A stretch of 64,000 nt of DNA from VRUE01 sp963699215 (GCA_963699215.1 OY969422.1:2356001-2420000), one strand, 5' to 3'. Numbered from the stretch's first letter, positions 17,391 to 27,027 are shown. Numbers and translations are program-made. Notes: a model not told the origin generated them from the sequence alone.

Positions 17391-18053
17391 TTGGTGCACT
17401 GGGTGCGTAATCTTCCGGCCCGGATGCGGCTCGGAATCGCCATCTTCGCAGCCCTGGCGGCGGCTGCCCTCGCGGTCGTCCTGGTGACGTCCCTCGGCAC
17501 CGAGAACGGCGACGGAGCGGCGACGCGGACGTCGCTGCCGGGCGAACCCAGCGTGGAGATCGTCTCCCCCCGCAACGGGGCCCGCCAGACGAACCGGGCG
17601 GTCGTCGTCAAGGCGCGGGTCCATGACTTCAGCCTCGCGCCGAGTCATTTCGGCGGCGAACCGCAGCTCGGCGAGGGCCACCTCCGCTTCGGCCTCAACC
17701 GGGTGCCCGACTGCGTCGACCCGGTCAAGCTGCGGCGAGCCGAGGAGAGCCCGCTCGGCCGGGGGCGGTTGGTCGGCGCCTCGTTCGACTTCGCCCGCTA
17801 CTCGGGGCCGAACGGCGTGCTTGCCGAGCGGATCGGCTCGAGCGGCAGCTACTCGCCTGCGACCCGGCCCGAGATCTACTACCGCGAACTGCCGGCCGGC
17901 TTCTACCGGCTGGTGGTAACCCTCGCCCGCAACAACGGCGCCACGACGCCCTACCACGCGGTCACCAACTTCCAGATCCTGCCCCGCCCCGGCCACGGCC
18001 CCAAGTGCACCGGCGGCAAAGTGTCCAGCGCCAAGGCTGCCGCCTTCGACTAG
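17391..18053 (+). CDS. Secreted or membrane-anchored hypothetical protein
   Basis: About 220 residues if started at TTG 17391; ATG 17424 would begin directly at the hydrophobic segment MRLGIAIFAALAAAALAVVL. After this signal anchor the chain reads VEIVSPRNGARQTNRAVVVKARVHDF and later YRELPAGFYRLVVTLARNNGATT, which fit an extracellular immunoglobulin-like beta domain. A late cysteine and a Lys/Ser/Ala tail follow. No catalytic motif was seen. The function is unknown. Confidence 0.6.
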   Translation: MVHWVRNLPARMRLGIAIFAALAAAALAVVLVTSLGTENGDGAATRTSLPGEPSVEIVSPRNGARQTNRAVVVKARVHDFSLAPSHFGGEPQLGEGHLRFGLNRVPDCVDPVKLRRAEESPLGRGRLVGASFDFARYSGPNGVLAERIGSSGSYSPATRPEIYYRELPAGFYRLVVTLARNNGATTPYHAVTNFQILPRPGHGPKCTGGKVSSAKAAAFD

Positions 18054-18086
18054 CGGGGCCGGCGCCAGCGCGAGGGGCCTTTACTT

Positions 18087-18100
18087 CACTTTGTATAGTG
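18087..18100. promoter_or_regulatory. Short inverted repeat before the ABC exporter
   Basis: CACT-TTGTAT-AGTG ends six bases before the ATG of the exporter gene. It may be a regulator site or part of a promoter for a leaderless transcript. The ACTTTGTAT core also occurs in the inverted repeat at the start of the second DUF559 gene (30310). Confidence 0.35.
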
Positions 18101-18106
18101 GCTTGA

Positions 18107-19878
18107 ATGCGGACTTACCGCCGCCTGATGGGCTTTCTGCGGCCGTATCGCCGGCAGCTCTGGGGCTCGCTCGTCTTCGCCTGGGCCGGCGATGGGGATG
18201 ACGGTGCTGATCCCCTGGCTGATCGGACGCGCGATCAACGCGATCGAGAGCGGCGAGAAGCCCGACCTGCTGCCGCTCGCGCTGGCGATCGTCGTCGCCG
18301 GCATCCTCCGCCTGGGCCTGACGCTGGTGCGGCGGGTGGTCGCCGGCAAGGTCTCGCTGGCGGTCGAGTTCGACCTGCGGCAGCGCTTCTACGCCCACCT
18401 GCAACGGCTCGAGCTGGGCTTCTTCGACGGGCAGCAGACCGGCCAGCTGATGTCGCGGGCCACCGTCGACCTGCAGTCGATCCGCTTCTTCCTCGGCTAC
18501 GGGCTGATCTTCATCACCCAGAACCTGCTGACGATCGTCCTCGCCAGCGCCGTGATGTTCGCGCTCGAGCCCTGGCTGGCGCTGCTCGCCCTCGCCCCGG
18601 CGCCCTTCGTCGTCTACGCCGCCTCCCGCTACAACCGCGTTTCCCGCCCGGCCGTACAGGAGGTCCAGCAGCGGATCGCCGAGCTGACCGCCGAAGCCGA
18701 GGAGAACGTCTCCGGGATCCGCATCGTCAAGGCCTTCGCCCGCGAGGAGCACCAGCTGCACCGCTTCCGGCGCGCCGTCACCCGCGTCTTCGACCAGAGC
18801 ATCTACTCGACCCGCCTGCAGGCCTTCTTCTCCCCCCTGCTCGGCCTGCTGCCGCAGGTCGGCATCGCCCTCGTGCTGCTGGTCGGCGGCCGCCAGGTGA
18901 TCGCCGGCAACCTCAGCCTCGGCGACTTCACCGCCTTCTACACCTACGTCGCGATGCTGGCGGCGCCGATGCGGATGCTCGGGATGGCGATGGGGATGGC
19001 GCAGCGGGCGATCGCCTCCGGCAACCGCCTCTTCGAGATCCTCGACCGCGAGCCGCAGATCGAGAGCCCGCCGGATGCGCCGCCGCTGCCCGCGGGGGGC
19101 GGCCGAGTGGAGATCCGCGGAGCGACCCTGCGCTACGACGGCGCAGCACCTGGCGCTCAGCGGGATCGACCTGGAGGTCGAGGCCGGTCGCACGGTGGCC
19201 CTCGTCGGGCCCTCGGGCTCGGGCAAGACCAGTCTGGTGGCGCTGATCGCCCGCCTCTACGACCCGAGCGAGGGCGCGGTCGGGATCGACGACGCCGACG
19301 TGCGCTCGGTCGATCTAGTCTCGCTGCGCTCGGAGGTCGCCTTCGTCGGCGACGACAGCTTCCTCTTCACGGCCAGCATCGCCGAGAACATCGCCTACGC
19401 GCGGCCGGGGGCGAGCCGGGCCGAGATCGAGGCCGCGGCGCGGCGCGCCCAAGCCGACGAGTTCATCGCCGATCTGCCGGACGGGTACGACACGCTGGTC
19501 GGCGAGCGCGGGCTGACCCTCTCCGGCGGGCAGCGCCAGCGCGTCGCGATCGCCCGCGCGCTGCTCGCCGACCCGCGCATCCTGATCCTCGACGACGCCA
19601 CCTCCTCCGTCGACGCGACGACCGAGGCGGCGATCAAAGCGGGCCTGCGCGAGGCGATGGCGGGGCGGACCACCTTCGTCATCGCCCACCGCCTCTCGAC
19701 GGTCTCGCTGGCCGACGAGGTGGTCGTGATGGACGGCGGCCGCATCGTCGACCGCGGCACCCACGCGGAGCTGCTCGAGGGCTGCGGCTTCTACCGCGAG
19801 ATCGCCGAGCACGGCCTCGCCGACTCGGTCTTCCTGCAGCGCGATCTCGAGCAGCGCGAGGAGGTGGCGCGGCTGTGA
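18107..19878 (+). CDS. ABC exporter half-transporter 1 (two apparent frameshifts)
   Basis: A type I (MsbA/LmrA-like) half-exporter of about 590 residues. The membrane domain starts MRTYRRLMGFLRPYRRQLW and continues in a second frame from ~18188, where one extra G breaks the frame. A second shift near 19135 restores the ATPase domain: Walker A GPSGSGKT, signature LSGGQ, Walker B ILILDDATSSVD and the H-loop IAHRLSTV. Aspartate replaces the usual catalytic glutamate (DDATS), as in degenerate sites of heterodimeric exporters. It overlaps the next gene by GTGA. The substrate is unknown (lipid or drug). Confidence 0.85.
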
Positions 19879-21680
19879 AGAAGATCTGGCGGGCATTCCG
19901 CGGCGAGGACCAGCGCGGCCGCAAGCTGCGCTGGATGGCGGGGCTCCTGCGGCCCTACCGCGGCCGGGTGGCGCTGACCTTCGTCGCGATGCTGGCCGCG
20001 ACCGGGGCCGGGCTCGCCCCTCCCTACCTCGCCGGACAGGCGATCGACGCCGGCATCGTCCCCGGCGACGCCGAGGCGCTGACCATGATCGTCGTCGCCT
20101 TCCTCGGGGTCGCCGTCCTCTACGCCGCCGCCACCTACGCGCAGACCTACCTCGTCGGCTGGGTCGGCACGCGCGCCCTCCAGGACCTGCGCGAGCGCGT
20201 CTTCGCCCACCTGCAGTCGATGTCGATCGGCTTCTTCACGCGGCGCAGCCCGGGGGTGCTGATCAGCCGCATGACCAACGACATCGAGGCGCTCAACCAG
20301 CTCGTCACCAGCGGCGTCGTGACGCTGTTCTCCAGCGGCCTCACCCTGATCGGCGCGATCGCGATCATGCTCCTGCTCGACCTCAGGCTGGCGCTCGTCA
20401 CCTTCCTCACCTTTCCCCTGCTCGCGGTGGCCAGCGTCGTCTTCCGGGTCGTCTCGCACGGCGCCTACCGACTGACCCGGGAGCGGATCGCCGCGATCAC
20501 CGCGTACCTGCAGGAGACCCTGAGCGGGGTGCGGGTCGTGCGCAGCTTCGGCCAGGAGCCCCGCCACACCGCGGCGATGACCGAGCTCAACGAGGCCAAC
20601 CGCGAGGCGAACATGAAGACCGTCTACCTCAACGCCTCCTACTTCCCGGCGGTCGAACTGCTCACCGCCGTCGGCACCGCGGCGATCATCGTCTACGGCG
20701 GCACCCAGGCGATCGACAACGCGATCCAGATCGGCACGATCGTCGCCTTCATCGGCTACCTGCAGGTGTTCTTCGACCCGATCCAGCAGCTCTCCCAGCT
20801 CTACACCACCTACCAGCAGGGGATGGCGGCCCTGGACAAGGTGTTCGAGCTGCTCGACACCGAGCCCGACATGGTCGACTCGGCCGGCGCGATCGACCCC
20901 GGCCAGCTGCGCGGCGAGATCGAGATGGAGGGGGTGTCGTTCGCCTATGCCGACGACGCGCTGGAGCGGCAGGGGCGCGGCGAGCCGGTCGAGTGGGCGT
21001 TGCGCGAGGTCGACTTGCACGTGCCGCCCGGGCAGACCCTGGCCCTGGTTGGCGCGACCGGCGCCGGCAAGTCGACCTTCGCCAAGCTGGTCGCGCGCTT
21101 CTACGACCCCCAGGCGGGCCGGGTCCTGGTCGACGGACACGACCTGCGCGGCGTCCGCCAGGAGGCGCTGCGGCGCCAGCTCGGGATCGTCCCCCAGGAG
21201 GGCTTCCTGTTCTCGGGAAGCGTGCGCGAGAACATCGCCTTCGGCCGGCCCGAGGCGAGCCTCGAGGAGATCGAGGCCGCGGCGGCCGCGGTCGGCGCCA
21301 CCGAGTTCGTCGCGGCCCTGCCCGAAGGGATCGAGACCGAGGTCGGCGAGCGCGGCGTGCAGCTCTCCGCCGGCCAGCGCCAGCTCGTCGCCTTCGCCCG
21401 CGCCCTGCTGGCGGAGCCCCGCATCCTGATCCTCGACGAGGCGACCTCGAACGTAGACGTACGGACCGAGCGCACGATCGAGCGCGGCCTGGAGCGGCTG
21501 CTGGCCGGCCGCACCGCGATCGTCATCGCCCACCGCCTCTCGACGATCCGCCGCGCCGGCAAGATCGTCGTGCTGGAGGGCGGCCGCATCGCCGAGAGCG
21601 GCACCCACGAGGAGTTGATCGAGGCCGGCGGCCCCTACTCGCGCCTCTACGGCGCCTGGCAGCAGTCCTCGGCCGCCTGA
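19875..21680 (+). CDS. ABC exporter half-transporter 2
   Basis: A 601-residue half-exporter starting at GTG 19875, with a six-helix membrane domain followed by an ATPase. Walker A is GATGAGKST, Walker B is ILILDEATSNVD with the catalytic Glu present, the signature is LSAGQ and the H-loop is AHRLSTI. Together with half 1 (degenerate Asp) this fits a heterodimer with one canonical catalytic site, like TM287/288 or BmrCD. The genes overlap and would be made together. It ends just before palindrome C. Confidence 0.92.
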   Translation: MKKIWRAFRGEDQRGRKLRWMAGLLRPYRGRVALTFVAMLAATGAGLAPPYLAGQAIDAGIVPGDAEALTMIVVAFLGVAVLYAAATYAQTYLVGWVGTRALQDLRERVFAHLQSMSIGFFTRRSPGVLISRMTNDIEALNQLVTSGVVTLFSSGLTLIGAIAIMLLLDLRLALVTFLTFPLLAVASVVFRVVSHGAYRLTRERIAAITAYLQETLSGVRVVRSFGQEPRHTAAMTELNEANREANMKTVYLNASYFPAVELLTAVGTAAIIVYGGTQAIDNAIQIGTIVAFIGYLQVFFDPIQQLSQLYTTYQQGMAALDKVFELLDTEPDMVDSAGAIDPGQLRGEIEMEGVSFAYADDALERQGRGEPVEWALREVDLHVPPGQTLALVGATGAGKSTFAKLVARFYDPQAGRVLVDGHDLRGVRQEALRRQLGIVPQEGFLFSGSVRENIAFGRPEASLEEIEAAAAAVGATEFVAALPEGIETEVGERGVQLSAGQRQLVAFARALLAEPRILILDEATSNVDVRTERTIERGLERLLAGRTAIVIAHRLSTIRRAGKIVVLEGGRIAESGTHEELIEAGGPYSRLYGAWQQSSAA

Positions 21681-21687
21681 GCCAAAC

Positions 21688-21731
21688 GCATGATGCATCG
21701 AGCCCCAAATAGGGGTCCGATGCAGTACGGG
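21688..21731. repeat. Palindromic repeat, copy C
   Basis: CATGATGCATCGAGCCCC, loop AAAT, then AGGGGTCCGATGCAGTAC. On the minus strand it gives CCCCTATTTGGGGCTCGATG, almost identical to copy A. The arms are less perfect than in A and B. It lies between the ends of two convergent genes, where it could serve as a bidirectional terminator. Confidence 0.75.
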
Positions 21732-21735
21732 TGAG

Positions 21736-22464
21736 TTAGCCGGGGCCTACGCCGCCGCTGGTGCCGCCGCCGGAGCCGGCGCTGCCGCCCCCTTCGGTGC
21801 CGCCGCCCACACCGGCGCCGCCGCCGGCGCTTTCTTCTTCCACGGCACCGGCGCCACCGGCTTCGGGCGCCGCTTCGGCTTCTTCTTCGGGCGCCGCTTC
21901 TTCGGCTTCTTCTTCGACGCCTGCGGCGCTTTCTTCACCCGCGGGCGCTTCGCCCGACGAGACCGGCGAGGGCGGCGCGGGCGCTTCCGCGCACTCTTCG
22001 AGGCCGAACGAGCTCGCCGCGGACTGGAAGGAGGCGAGCGCCGACGATGCTTCCGCTTCAGCGCTCGACAGCGCTTCCGCTTCCTCGCGCTCGGCGGCCA
22101 GCTCGACGTTGTCCTCGGCCTGCACGAGCGCTTCGGCGGCGGCGATGAACTCGGCGTAGCCGGCGCTGTCGTCGCTGGGGGCGCCCAGATCCTTCAGCCG
22201 TTCGACCATGCCGCCGTAGAGGCCGGCGATCTGGGTCGCCTGCCCGGCGGTGCCGGAGGTCGACCCGACGGTGCCGACGGCCGCGTTGACCTCGGCGCAG
22301 ATCGCGTCGCCCTGGGCGACCAGCTCTTCCTTGCTCAGCGCGGCGGCGACTTCGGTGATTTCCGGTGCCGCCGCGGTCGAGTCGTCGTCGCCCCCGCCGC
22401 CGCAGCCGGCGAGAGCCAGCGCGACCAGCGTCAGTGCAACGAGAAGGCGCCTGGAGATCCCCAT
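21736..22464 (-). CDS. Lipoprotein with low-complexity tail
   Basis: A 242-residue protein. The signal peptide ends in the lipobox LALAGC (Cys ~21), so it should be lipid-anchored on the outer face of the membrane. The middle region (~45-155) is helical and contains DAICAEVNAAV and a second cysteine in GLEECAEA. The last ~80 residues are simple sequence, first Glu/Ala-rich, then Gly/Ser-rich. The DAIC...C arrangement is common in actinobacterial lipoproteins of unknown function. Its 3' end faces the ABC exporter across palindrome C. Confidence 0.7.
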   Translation of the reverse strand: MGISRRLLVALTLVALALAGCGGGGDDDSTAAAPEITEVAAALSKEELVAQGDAICAEVNAAVGTVGSTSGTAGQATQIAGLYGGMVERLKDLGAPSDDSAGYAEFIAAAEALVQAEDNVELAAEREEAEALSSAEAEASSALASFQSAASSFGLEECAEAPAPPSPVSSGEAPAGEESAAGVEEEAEEAAPEEEAEAAPEAGGAGAVEEESAGGGAGVGGGTEGGGSAGSGGGTSGGVGPG

Positions 22465-22520
22465 CCGAGGCGAAGGTAGCAGAGCGACTAGACGGGGTTA
22501 TGCAGGGAATTTTGCTGCGA

Positions 22521-22591
22521 CTGCGGCCCAGGGACTCGAACCCCGACTACCTCGTCCAGAGCGAGGCGTGCTGCCATTACACCAGGCCGCA
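22521..22591 (-). tRNA. tRNA-Gln (CTG)
   Basis: On the minus strand the acceptor TGCGGCC pairs with GGCCGCA, with discriminator G. The anticodon stem CCTCG/CGAGG encloses CTCTGGA with anticodon CTG, and the T-arm has GTTCGAG. The U1-A72 pair fits tRNA-Gln. No CCA is encoded. Confidence 0.9.
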
Positions 22592-22599
22592 AGGAAGAT

Positions 22600-23832
22600 T
22601 CAGGATATCGACGCCAGGTCGCTGCCGGGGTCGGCGAGCCGATCGCGCGCCTCGGAGACGTCGACGCGGTCGGCGAGCAGGCGGCGCGCCTCGGCGAGGT
22701 CTTCGGAGCGGCCGACGCTGAGCGCGCCCGCCACCCTGCCGTCCTTCAGGTACCAGACCGAGAACTCGCCGGCGTCGCGATCGCCCCGCCAGACCTCCTC
22801 GTCCCACTCGTACGCCGGGCCGACGTACTCGAGGCTCGCCCAGTCGGCGAGGTCGCTGAAGAAGTAGGGGACGACGTCGTAGTCGCGATCGTCGCCGAGC
22901 ATGTTGCCGGCGACGTGCATCCCCTGCTGCATCGCCACGTCCCAGTGCTCGACCCGGATCCGCCTACCATGGACGACGCTGTCGTAGGAGCAGCAGTCGC
23001 CGGCCGCGTAGATCCTCTCGGCCGAGGTCGCGAGCTTCGAGTCGCAGACGATCCCGTCCTCGACCTCGAGCCCGGCGCGCTGGGCGAGCATCGCGTCGGG
23101 CCTCACCCCGGCGCCGACGACGACCGCGTCGCACTCGATCGCCTTCCCGCTCTTGGTCAGCACCGCCTTGACCCGGCCGTCGCCCTCGAACGCCTCCAGC
23201 TCCTCGCCGCCGTGAACGGTGACGCCGTGCTCTTCGAGACGCTGCTGGAACCAGCGGCCGGCGTCCTCGCCGAAGACCCGCGAGAGCGCCACGTCCTCCA
23301 TCATCACGATCGTGCACTCGACGCCCTTCGCGGTCAGCGAGGCGGCGACCTCGGTGCCGATGTAGCTGCCGCCGATCAGGACGACGTGCTTCGCCGCCTC
23401 GGCGTCGGCTCGGATCGCGTCGGAGTTGCCGAAGGCACGCAGGTAATGGATACCCTCGTTCTCGGCCCCCTCGACCCGCAGGATGTTGACCATCGCCCCG
23501 GTGGCGAGCAGCGCCTTGTTGAAGCCGACCTCCTCGCCGCCCTGCAGCTTCGCGGTCCCGGCCGCCGGGTCGAGCGACATCACGTTGATCCCGGTCAGCA
23601 ACTCGACCCCGTTCTCCTCGTACCAGGCGGGCGGGTTGACGTAGGCGTCCTCGCGGCCGGCCTCGCCGCGCATGTACTCCTTCGAGAGGGGCGGGCGTTC
23701 GTAGGGCGGTTCGGGCTCGCGGCCGGCGAGGAGGATCGAGCCCTCCGTCCCGCGCTTGCGCAGCTCCGCCGCGCAGTGCGCCGAGGCCATCCCGCCGCCG
23801 ACCAGGAGGAAGTCGACCTCGCGGTCAGCCAT
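22600..23832 (-). CDS. FAD-dependent pyridine nucleotide oxidoreductase (ferredoxin reductase-like)
   Basis: A 410-residue flavoprotein with a GGGMASAHCAAEL FAD site, a second Rossmann motif IGGSYIGTEVAASL for NAD(P)H, and the AERIYAAGDC FAD motif. It ends with a small reductase C-domain. The PPYERPPLSKEYMRGE segment is typical of putidaredoxin, rhodocoxin or AIF-type reductases. It would pass electrons from NAD(P)H to a ferredoxin or a Rieske protein. No oxygenase or ferredoxin gene is adjacent. Three bases separate its stop from tRNA-Gln flanking sequence, so the order tRNA after gene suggests shared transcription. Confidence 0.87.
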   Translation of the reverse strand: MADREVDFLLVGGGMASAHCAAELRKRGTEGSILLAGREPEPPYERPPLSKEYMRGEAGREDAYVNPPAWYEENGVELLTGINVMSLDPAAGTAKLQGGEEVGFNKALLATGAMVNILRVEGAENEGIHYLRAFGNSDAIRADAEAAKHVVLIGGSYIGTEVAASLTAKGVECTIVMMEDVALSRVFGEDAGRWFQQRLEEHGVTVHGGEELEAFEGDGRVKAVLTKSGKAIECDAVVVGAGVRPDAMLAQRAGLEVEDGIVCDSKLATSAERIYAAGDCCSYDSVVHGRRIRVEHWDVAMQQGMHVAGNMLGDDRDYDVVPYFFSDLADWASLEYVGPAYEWDEEVWRGDRDAGEFSVWYLKDGRVAGALSVGRSEDLAEARRLLADRVDVSEARDRLADPGSDLASIS

Positions 23833-23835
23833 AGC

Positions 23836-24516
23836 TCAGCCGGTCCCGTTGCCGCCCGGGGCGGGGCCGAAGAGCGCCTTGATGTCCTCCTCGCGACCCG
23901 GGTCGAGCACGGCCAGCACCTCGTCGCCCGCCTCCAGCACCGTGTCGGCGTTAGGCACGAAACCCTTGCCTTCGCGCAGTACCGAGATCAAGAGACTTCC
24001 TTCGGGCATCGAAAGATCGCCGACACGTCGTCCGGTTACCCCGGAGTCCTTGCCAAGCAACATCTCGATGATCTCCAACTGCTCCTCCTGCAGGTCGAGC
24101 AGATGGACGAGGCCATACTCGGGAATATCGTGCTCGAGCAGGCGCAGGATCAGGTCGGTCGCCGAGACCGACGGCTTGACGCCGAGCAGATCGAAGTGCG
24201 GGCGGTTGCGCGGGTTGTTGACCCGGGCGATGATCCGCTCGACCTCGTACTTCTCGCGGGCGACCTGGCAGATCAGCATGTTGTCCTCGTCGTCGCCGGT
24301 GACCGCGATCACCATGTCGGCCCGCTGTATCCCGGCCCGCTCGAGCACCCAGAGCTCGGAGGCATCGCCGTAGGTGACGTTGTGCTCGAGCTCCTGCTCG
24401 ACCGTCAGGTAGCGGCGGCGGTTGCTCTCGATCACCGTCACCTCGTGGTTCTTTTCGAGCAGCTCGCGGGCCAGGTTCCAGCCCACCTTCCCCGCCCCGA
24501 CGACGATGATGTACAT
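23836..24516 (-). CDS. TrkA-like K+ channel/transport regulator with RCK-N and RCK-C
   Basis: A 226-residue protein. The N-terminal Rossmann RCK domain opens with MYIIVVGAGKVGWNLARELL and binds NAD(H) or ATP. A C-terminal RCK-C domain includes VGDLSMPEGSLLISVLREG and DEVLAVLD. Its start overlaps the stop of the upstream TrkA gene (TGATG). Such proteins gate K+ uptake systems from the cytosolic side. No TrkH/KtrB pore gene is in the window, but two APC transporters follow upstream on the same strand. Confidence 0.87.
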   Translation of the reverse strand: MYIIVVGAGKVGWNLARELLEKNHEVTVIESNRRRYLTVEQELEHNVTYGDASELWVLERAGIQRADMVIAVTGDDEDNMLICQVAREKYEVERIIARVNNPRNRPHFDLLGVKPSVSATDLILRLLEHDIPEYGLVHLLDLQEEQLEIIEMLLGKDSGVTGRRVGDLSMPEGSLLISVLREGKGFVPNADTVLEAGDEVLAVLDPGREEDIKALFGPAPGGNGTG

Positions 24517-24956
24517 CAGACCGCCTCGCGCTGGGCGCCCTCGCGGACGGCGCTCTCCAGCATGTCGATCGCGACCCTGGTCGGGCAGATCGTGTTCATG
24601 CCCTGCTGGCGGTACCACTCGGCGCGAAGCGGGTCGAGGATCCGCGCGATCACGGTCGGCACCTCGTAGCGGCGCTGGGCGATCTGAGCGATCACGATGT
24701 TGGTGTTGTCGCCGTTGGTCGCGGCGATGAAGGCGTCTGCTTTCTCGATCCCCGCGGCGAGCAGTGCGTCGGTCTCGAGCCCGGTGCCGACCGTGAAGCG
24801 GCCGCCCAGGTCCTCCCAACCCTTGTCCAGGCCGACCTCGAGCCGGGTGTGGGACTCGGGGTCCTCGTCGAGGCAGGAGACTTCATGCCCCTCGCCCAGC
24901 ATCGTGCGAGCGACGGAGGAGCCGACCCGCCCGCAGCCGACGATCAGGATGAACAC
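24516..24956 (-). CDS. TrkA-like protein with RCK-N domain only
   Basis: A 146-residue protein with a single RCK-N Rossmann domain: MFILIVGCGRVGSSVARTML, then ATNGDNTNIVIAQIAQRRYEVPTVIAR. The RCK-C domain present in its neighbour is missing. The pair resembles mycobacterial CeoB/CeoC (established knowledge), which also lie beside an APC-type membrane protein. It starts with GTG 24956. It may form hetero-octamers with the downstream protein (inference). Confidence 0.85.
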   Translation of the reverse strand: MFILIVGCGRVGSSVARTMLGEGHEVSCLDEDPESHTRLEVGLDKGWEDLGGRFTVGTGLETDALLAAGIEKADAFIAATNGDNTNIVIAQIAQRRYEVPTVIARILDPLRAEWYRQQGMNTICPTRVAIDMLESAVREGAQREAV

Positions 24957-24977
24957 GTCTTCACCACGGTCTGGAGT

Positions 24978-26969
24978 CTAGTCAGCGGCGGCGGGCTCGG
25001 GCTCCGCCTCGGCGGCGGCCTCCGGCGGGGCCGTGAGCAGGACCTGACAGGGCGCCTTCATCAGCACGTACTCGGTGGCGGCGCCGATCTCCGCCGGCTT
25101 GGCGGCGCCGATCCCACCTAGCGTCGCGCCGCCGCGGATCTTCGTCGGCGGCTCGCCGCCGATCACGATCGCCTCGGCGGCACTGCGCCGGGCGGCGTCG
25201 ACGATCCCGGCACCGACCTTGCGGGCGCGGATCGTCTCGGTGCTGACCGCGACGTCCTCGTACTCCTCCGCGACTTCGCGCGCCCGGCTGAGGGTGCGCC
25301 GCGCCTCCTCCTCGCGCTCGGCCGGCAGCTCGGCCTCGAGCGGCACCGCCAGCGGCACCTCGACCACGTAGACGAGCGCGAGGCGCGAGCCCTCGCCCAC
25401 GTCCTTGCCGTCCTCCTGCTCGGCCGCGGCCAGCCGGCCGGCGGTGGCGACGATGTCGTCGTCCAGCTCGCTGCCGAAGACCGGCACGAGGAGACTGCGA
25501 TAGGCGATCTCGGGCACCTGCTTCGTCAGCGCCCGCTCGGTGACCGAGACCCGCCGGGTCAGCGTCGTCCCCTCGACCAGCTTGCGGTAGACGACGTAGA
25601 AGAGCAGCCCGAAGACCATCCAGCCGCCGCCGACCCAGCGGGCGGTGTCGTGCAGGACGAGCACGCTGAGAAAGGCGAGGGTGCTGAGCAGGGCGGCGAA
25701 GAGCGTCGGCAGGGGCAGCCTCGCCCCGCGCCAGGAGACGTTCCAGGGGACGCGGAACGGCCGCGGCCGCTCGGGCGCGGTCACGCGCAGCCGCAGGATG
25801 GAGAGATGGGCGATCGTGATCGCCAGCATCGCGCCGAAGGCGTAGAGCCCCGCCAGCAGCTTGACGTCGTTCGGGGCGACGAGGCCGATCGCGATCAGCC
25901 CCGAGAGCGCGATCGCCACGTGCGGAGTCGCGTAACGGCTGTTGAGCTTGCCGAGCCAGCTGGGGATCTGGCGGTTGATCGCCAGCGTGTAGATGTGGCG
26001 CGAGACGCCCAGCATCGCCGTCGTCGTCGCCCAGAAGAGCACCGGGGCAGCGACGAGGGCGACGATCCAGCGCATCCCGTCGGCCACCCAAGCGGGATGG
26101 TAGGCCGAGACGACGCCCAGCACGGGCGCCTCCACGAACTCGCCGCCGAGCGCGGTCTCCGGCCCCTGCGGCCCCGCCACCACCGGCACCGCCATCAGCG
26201 CGATCGCGGCCATACCGGCGTAGATGAGCGGCACCGCGACGGCGCCCAGCGAGACGATCCTCTTCAGGTCGCGCGGGTGCACGTCGATGTCGGGCGCGAG
26301 GTCGGAGGCGGCCTCGATTCCCGCGTAGGCGAGCATCGCGATCACCGAGGCGTAGACGATGTCCTCGACGCTGGGGTCGGTGAAGAGATCGACCTGGTCG
26401 ACGAGGCGATCCGGGTGCAGCACGGCGAGGACGCCGACGACGATCACGGCCAGCTGCAGGGCGATGTCGGCGAGCGCCAGCACGCTCAGGGTGCGCTCGC
26501 GACCGCGCCCGGTCACGTTGAGGACGTTGAGCGCGCAGGCGGCGACCACGACCAGCGCCGCGACGGCGATCTGCGGACCCGTGTCCGCGAGATCGGCCGT
26601 GACCGGTTCGAGATAGTGGGGCACCGAGATCGCCGCCAGCGCCGCGACGATCAGGTAGTCGATCAAGATCGCCCAGCCCGCGACGAAGGCGATCAGCTCG
26701 TTGAAGGCGTGGCGGGCGAAGCTGGAGGAGCCGCCGCGTTCGCGGATCATCGCGCCGCCCTCGACGTAGCTGAGCGTGGTCAGGACGAACATCAGCCCGG
26801 CGACGAGGAAGATCAGCGGGGTGAGGCCGAGGCCGCGGTCGGCGACGACACCGAGCGCGAAGTAGATCGAGAAGCCGACCGCGGAGTAGACGGCGACGAA
26901 GAGCCCGGGCACGCCGACGCCGCGGCGCAGCAGCGGCTCCAGCCGCGAGCGTTGATCGGGCTGGCTCAT
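24978..26969 (-). CDS. APC-superfamily transporter with C-terminal UspA-like domain (1)
   Basis: A 663-residue protein from ATG 26969. About twelve membrane segments cover residues ~20-470, with VYSAVGFSIYFALG in the first helix and GGSSSFARHAFNELIAF after the second. A cytosolic ~180-residue universal-stress-like domain follows, with paired VPVFGSELDDDIV... and IVIGGEPPTKIRGGATLGG segments. KimA-type K+ importers have the same architecture (APC fold plus USP tail). With two RCK genes downstream, K+ transport is a reasonable inference. Amino-acid transport remains the default family call. Confidence 0.82.
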   Translation of the reverse strand: MSQPDQRSRLEPLLRRGVGVPGLFVAVYSAVGFSIYFALGVVADRGLGLTPLIFLVAGLMFVLTTLSYVEGGAMIRERGGSSSFARHAFNELIAFVAGWAILIDYLIVAALAAISVPHYLEPVTADLADTGPQIAVAALVVVAACALNVLNVTGRGRERTLSVLALADIALQLAVIVVGVLAVLHPDRLVDQVDLFTDPSVEDIVYASVIAMLAYAGIEAASDLAPDIDVHPRDLKRIVSLGAVAVPLIYAGMAAIALMAVPVVAGPQGPETALGGEFVEAPVLGVVSAYHPAWVADGMRWIVALVAAPVLFWATTTAMLGVSRHIYTLAINRQIPSWLGKLNSRYATPHVAIALSGLIAIGLVAPNDVKLLAGLYAFGAMLAITIAHLSILRLRVTAPERPRPFRVPWNVSWRGARLPLPTLFAALLSTLAFLSVLVLHDTARWVGGGWMVFGLLFYVVYRKLVEGTTLTRRVSVTERALTKQVPEIAYRSLLVPVFGSELDDDIVATAGRLAAAEQEDGKDVGEGSRLALVYVVEVPLAVPLEAELPAEREEEARRTLSRAREVAEEYEDVAVSTETIRARKVGAGIVDAARRSAAEAIVIGGEPPTKIRGGATLGGIGAAKPAEIGAATEYVLMKAPCQVLLTAPPEAAAEAEPEPAAAD

Positions 26970-27027
26970 GGGTGGCCTCGGCCGCGGGTCCTGTCGCGGG
27001 GGGAGGGGGGCCTGCGGGCGGCCTGCG

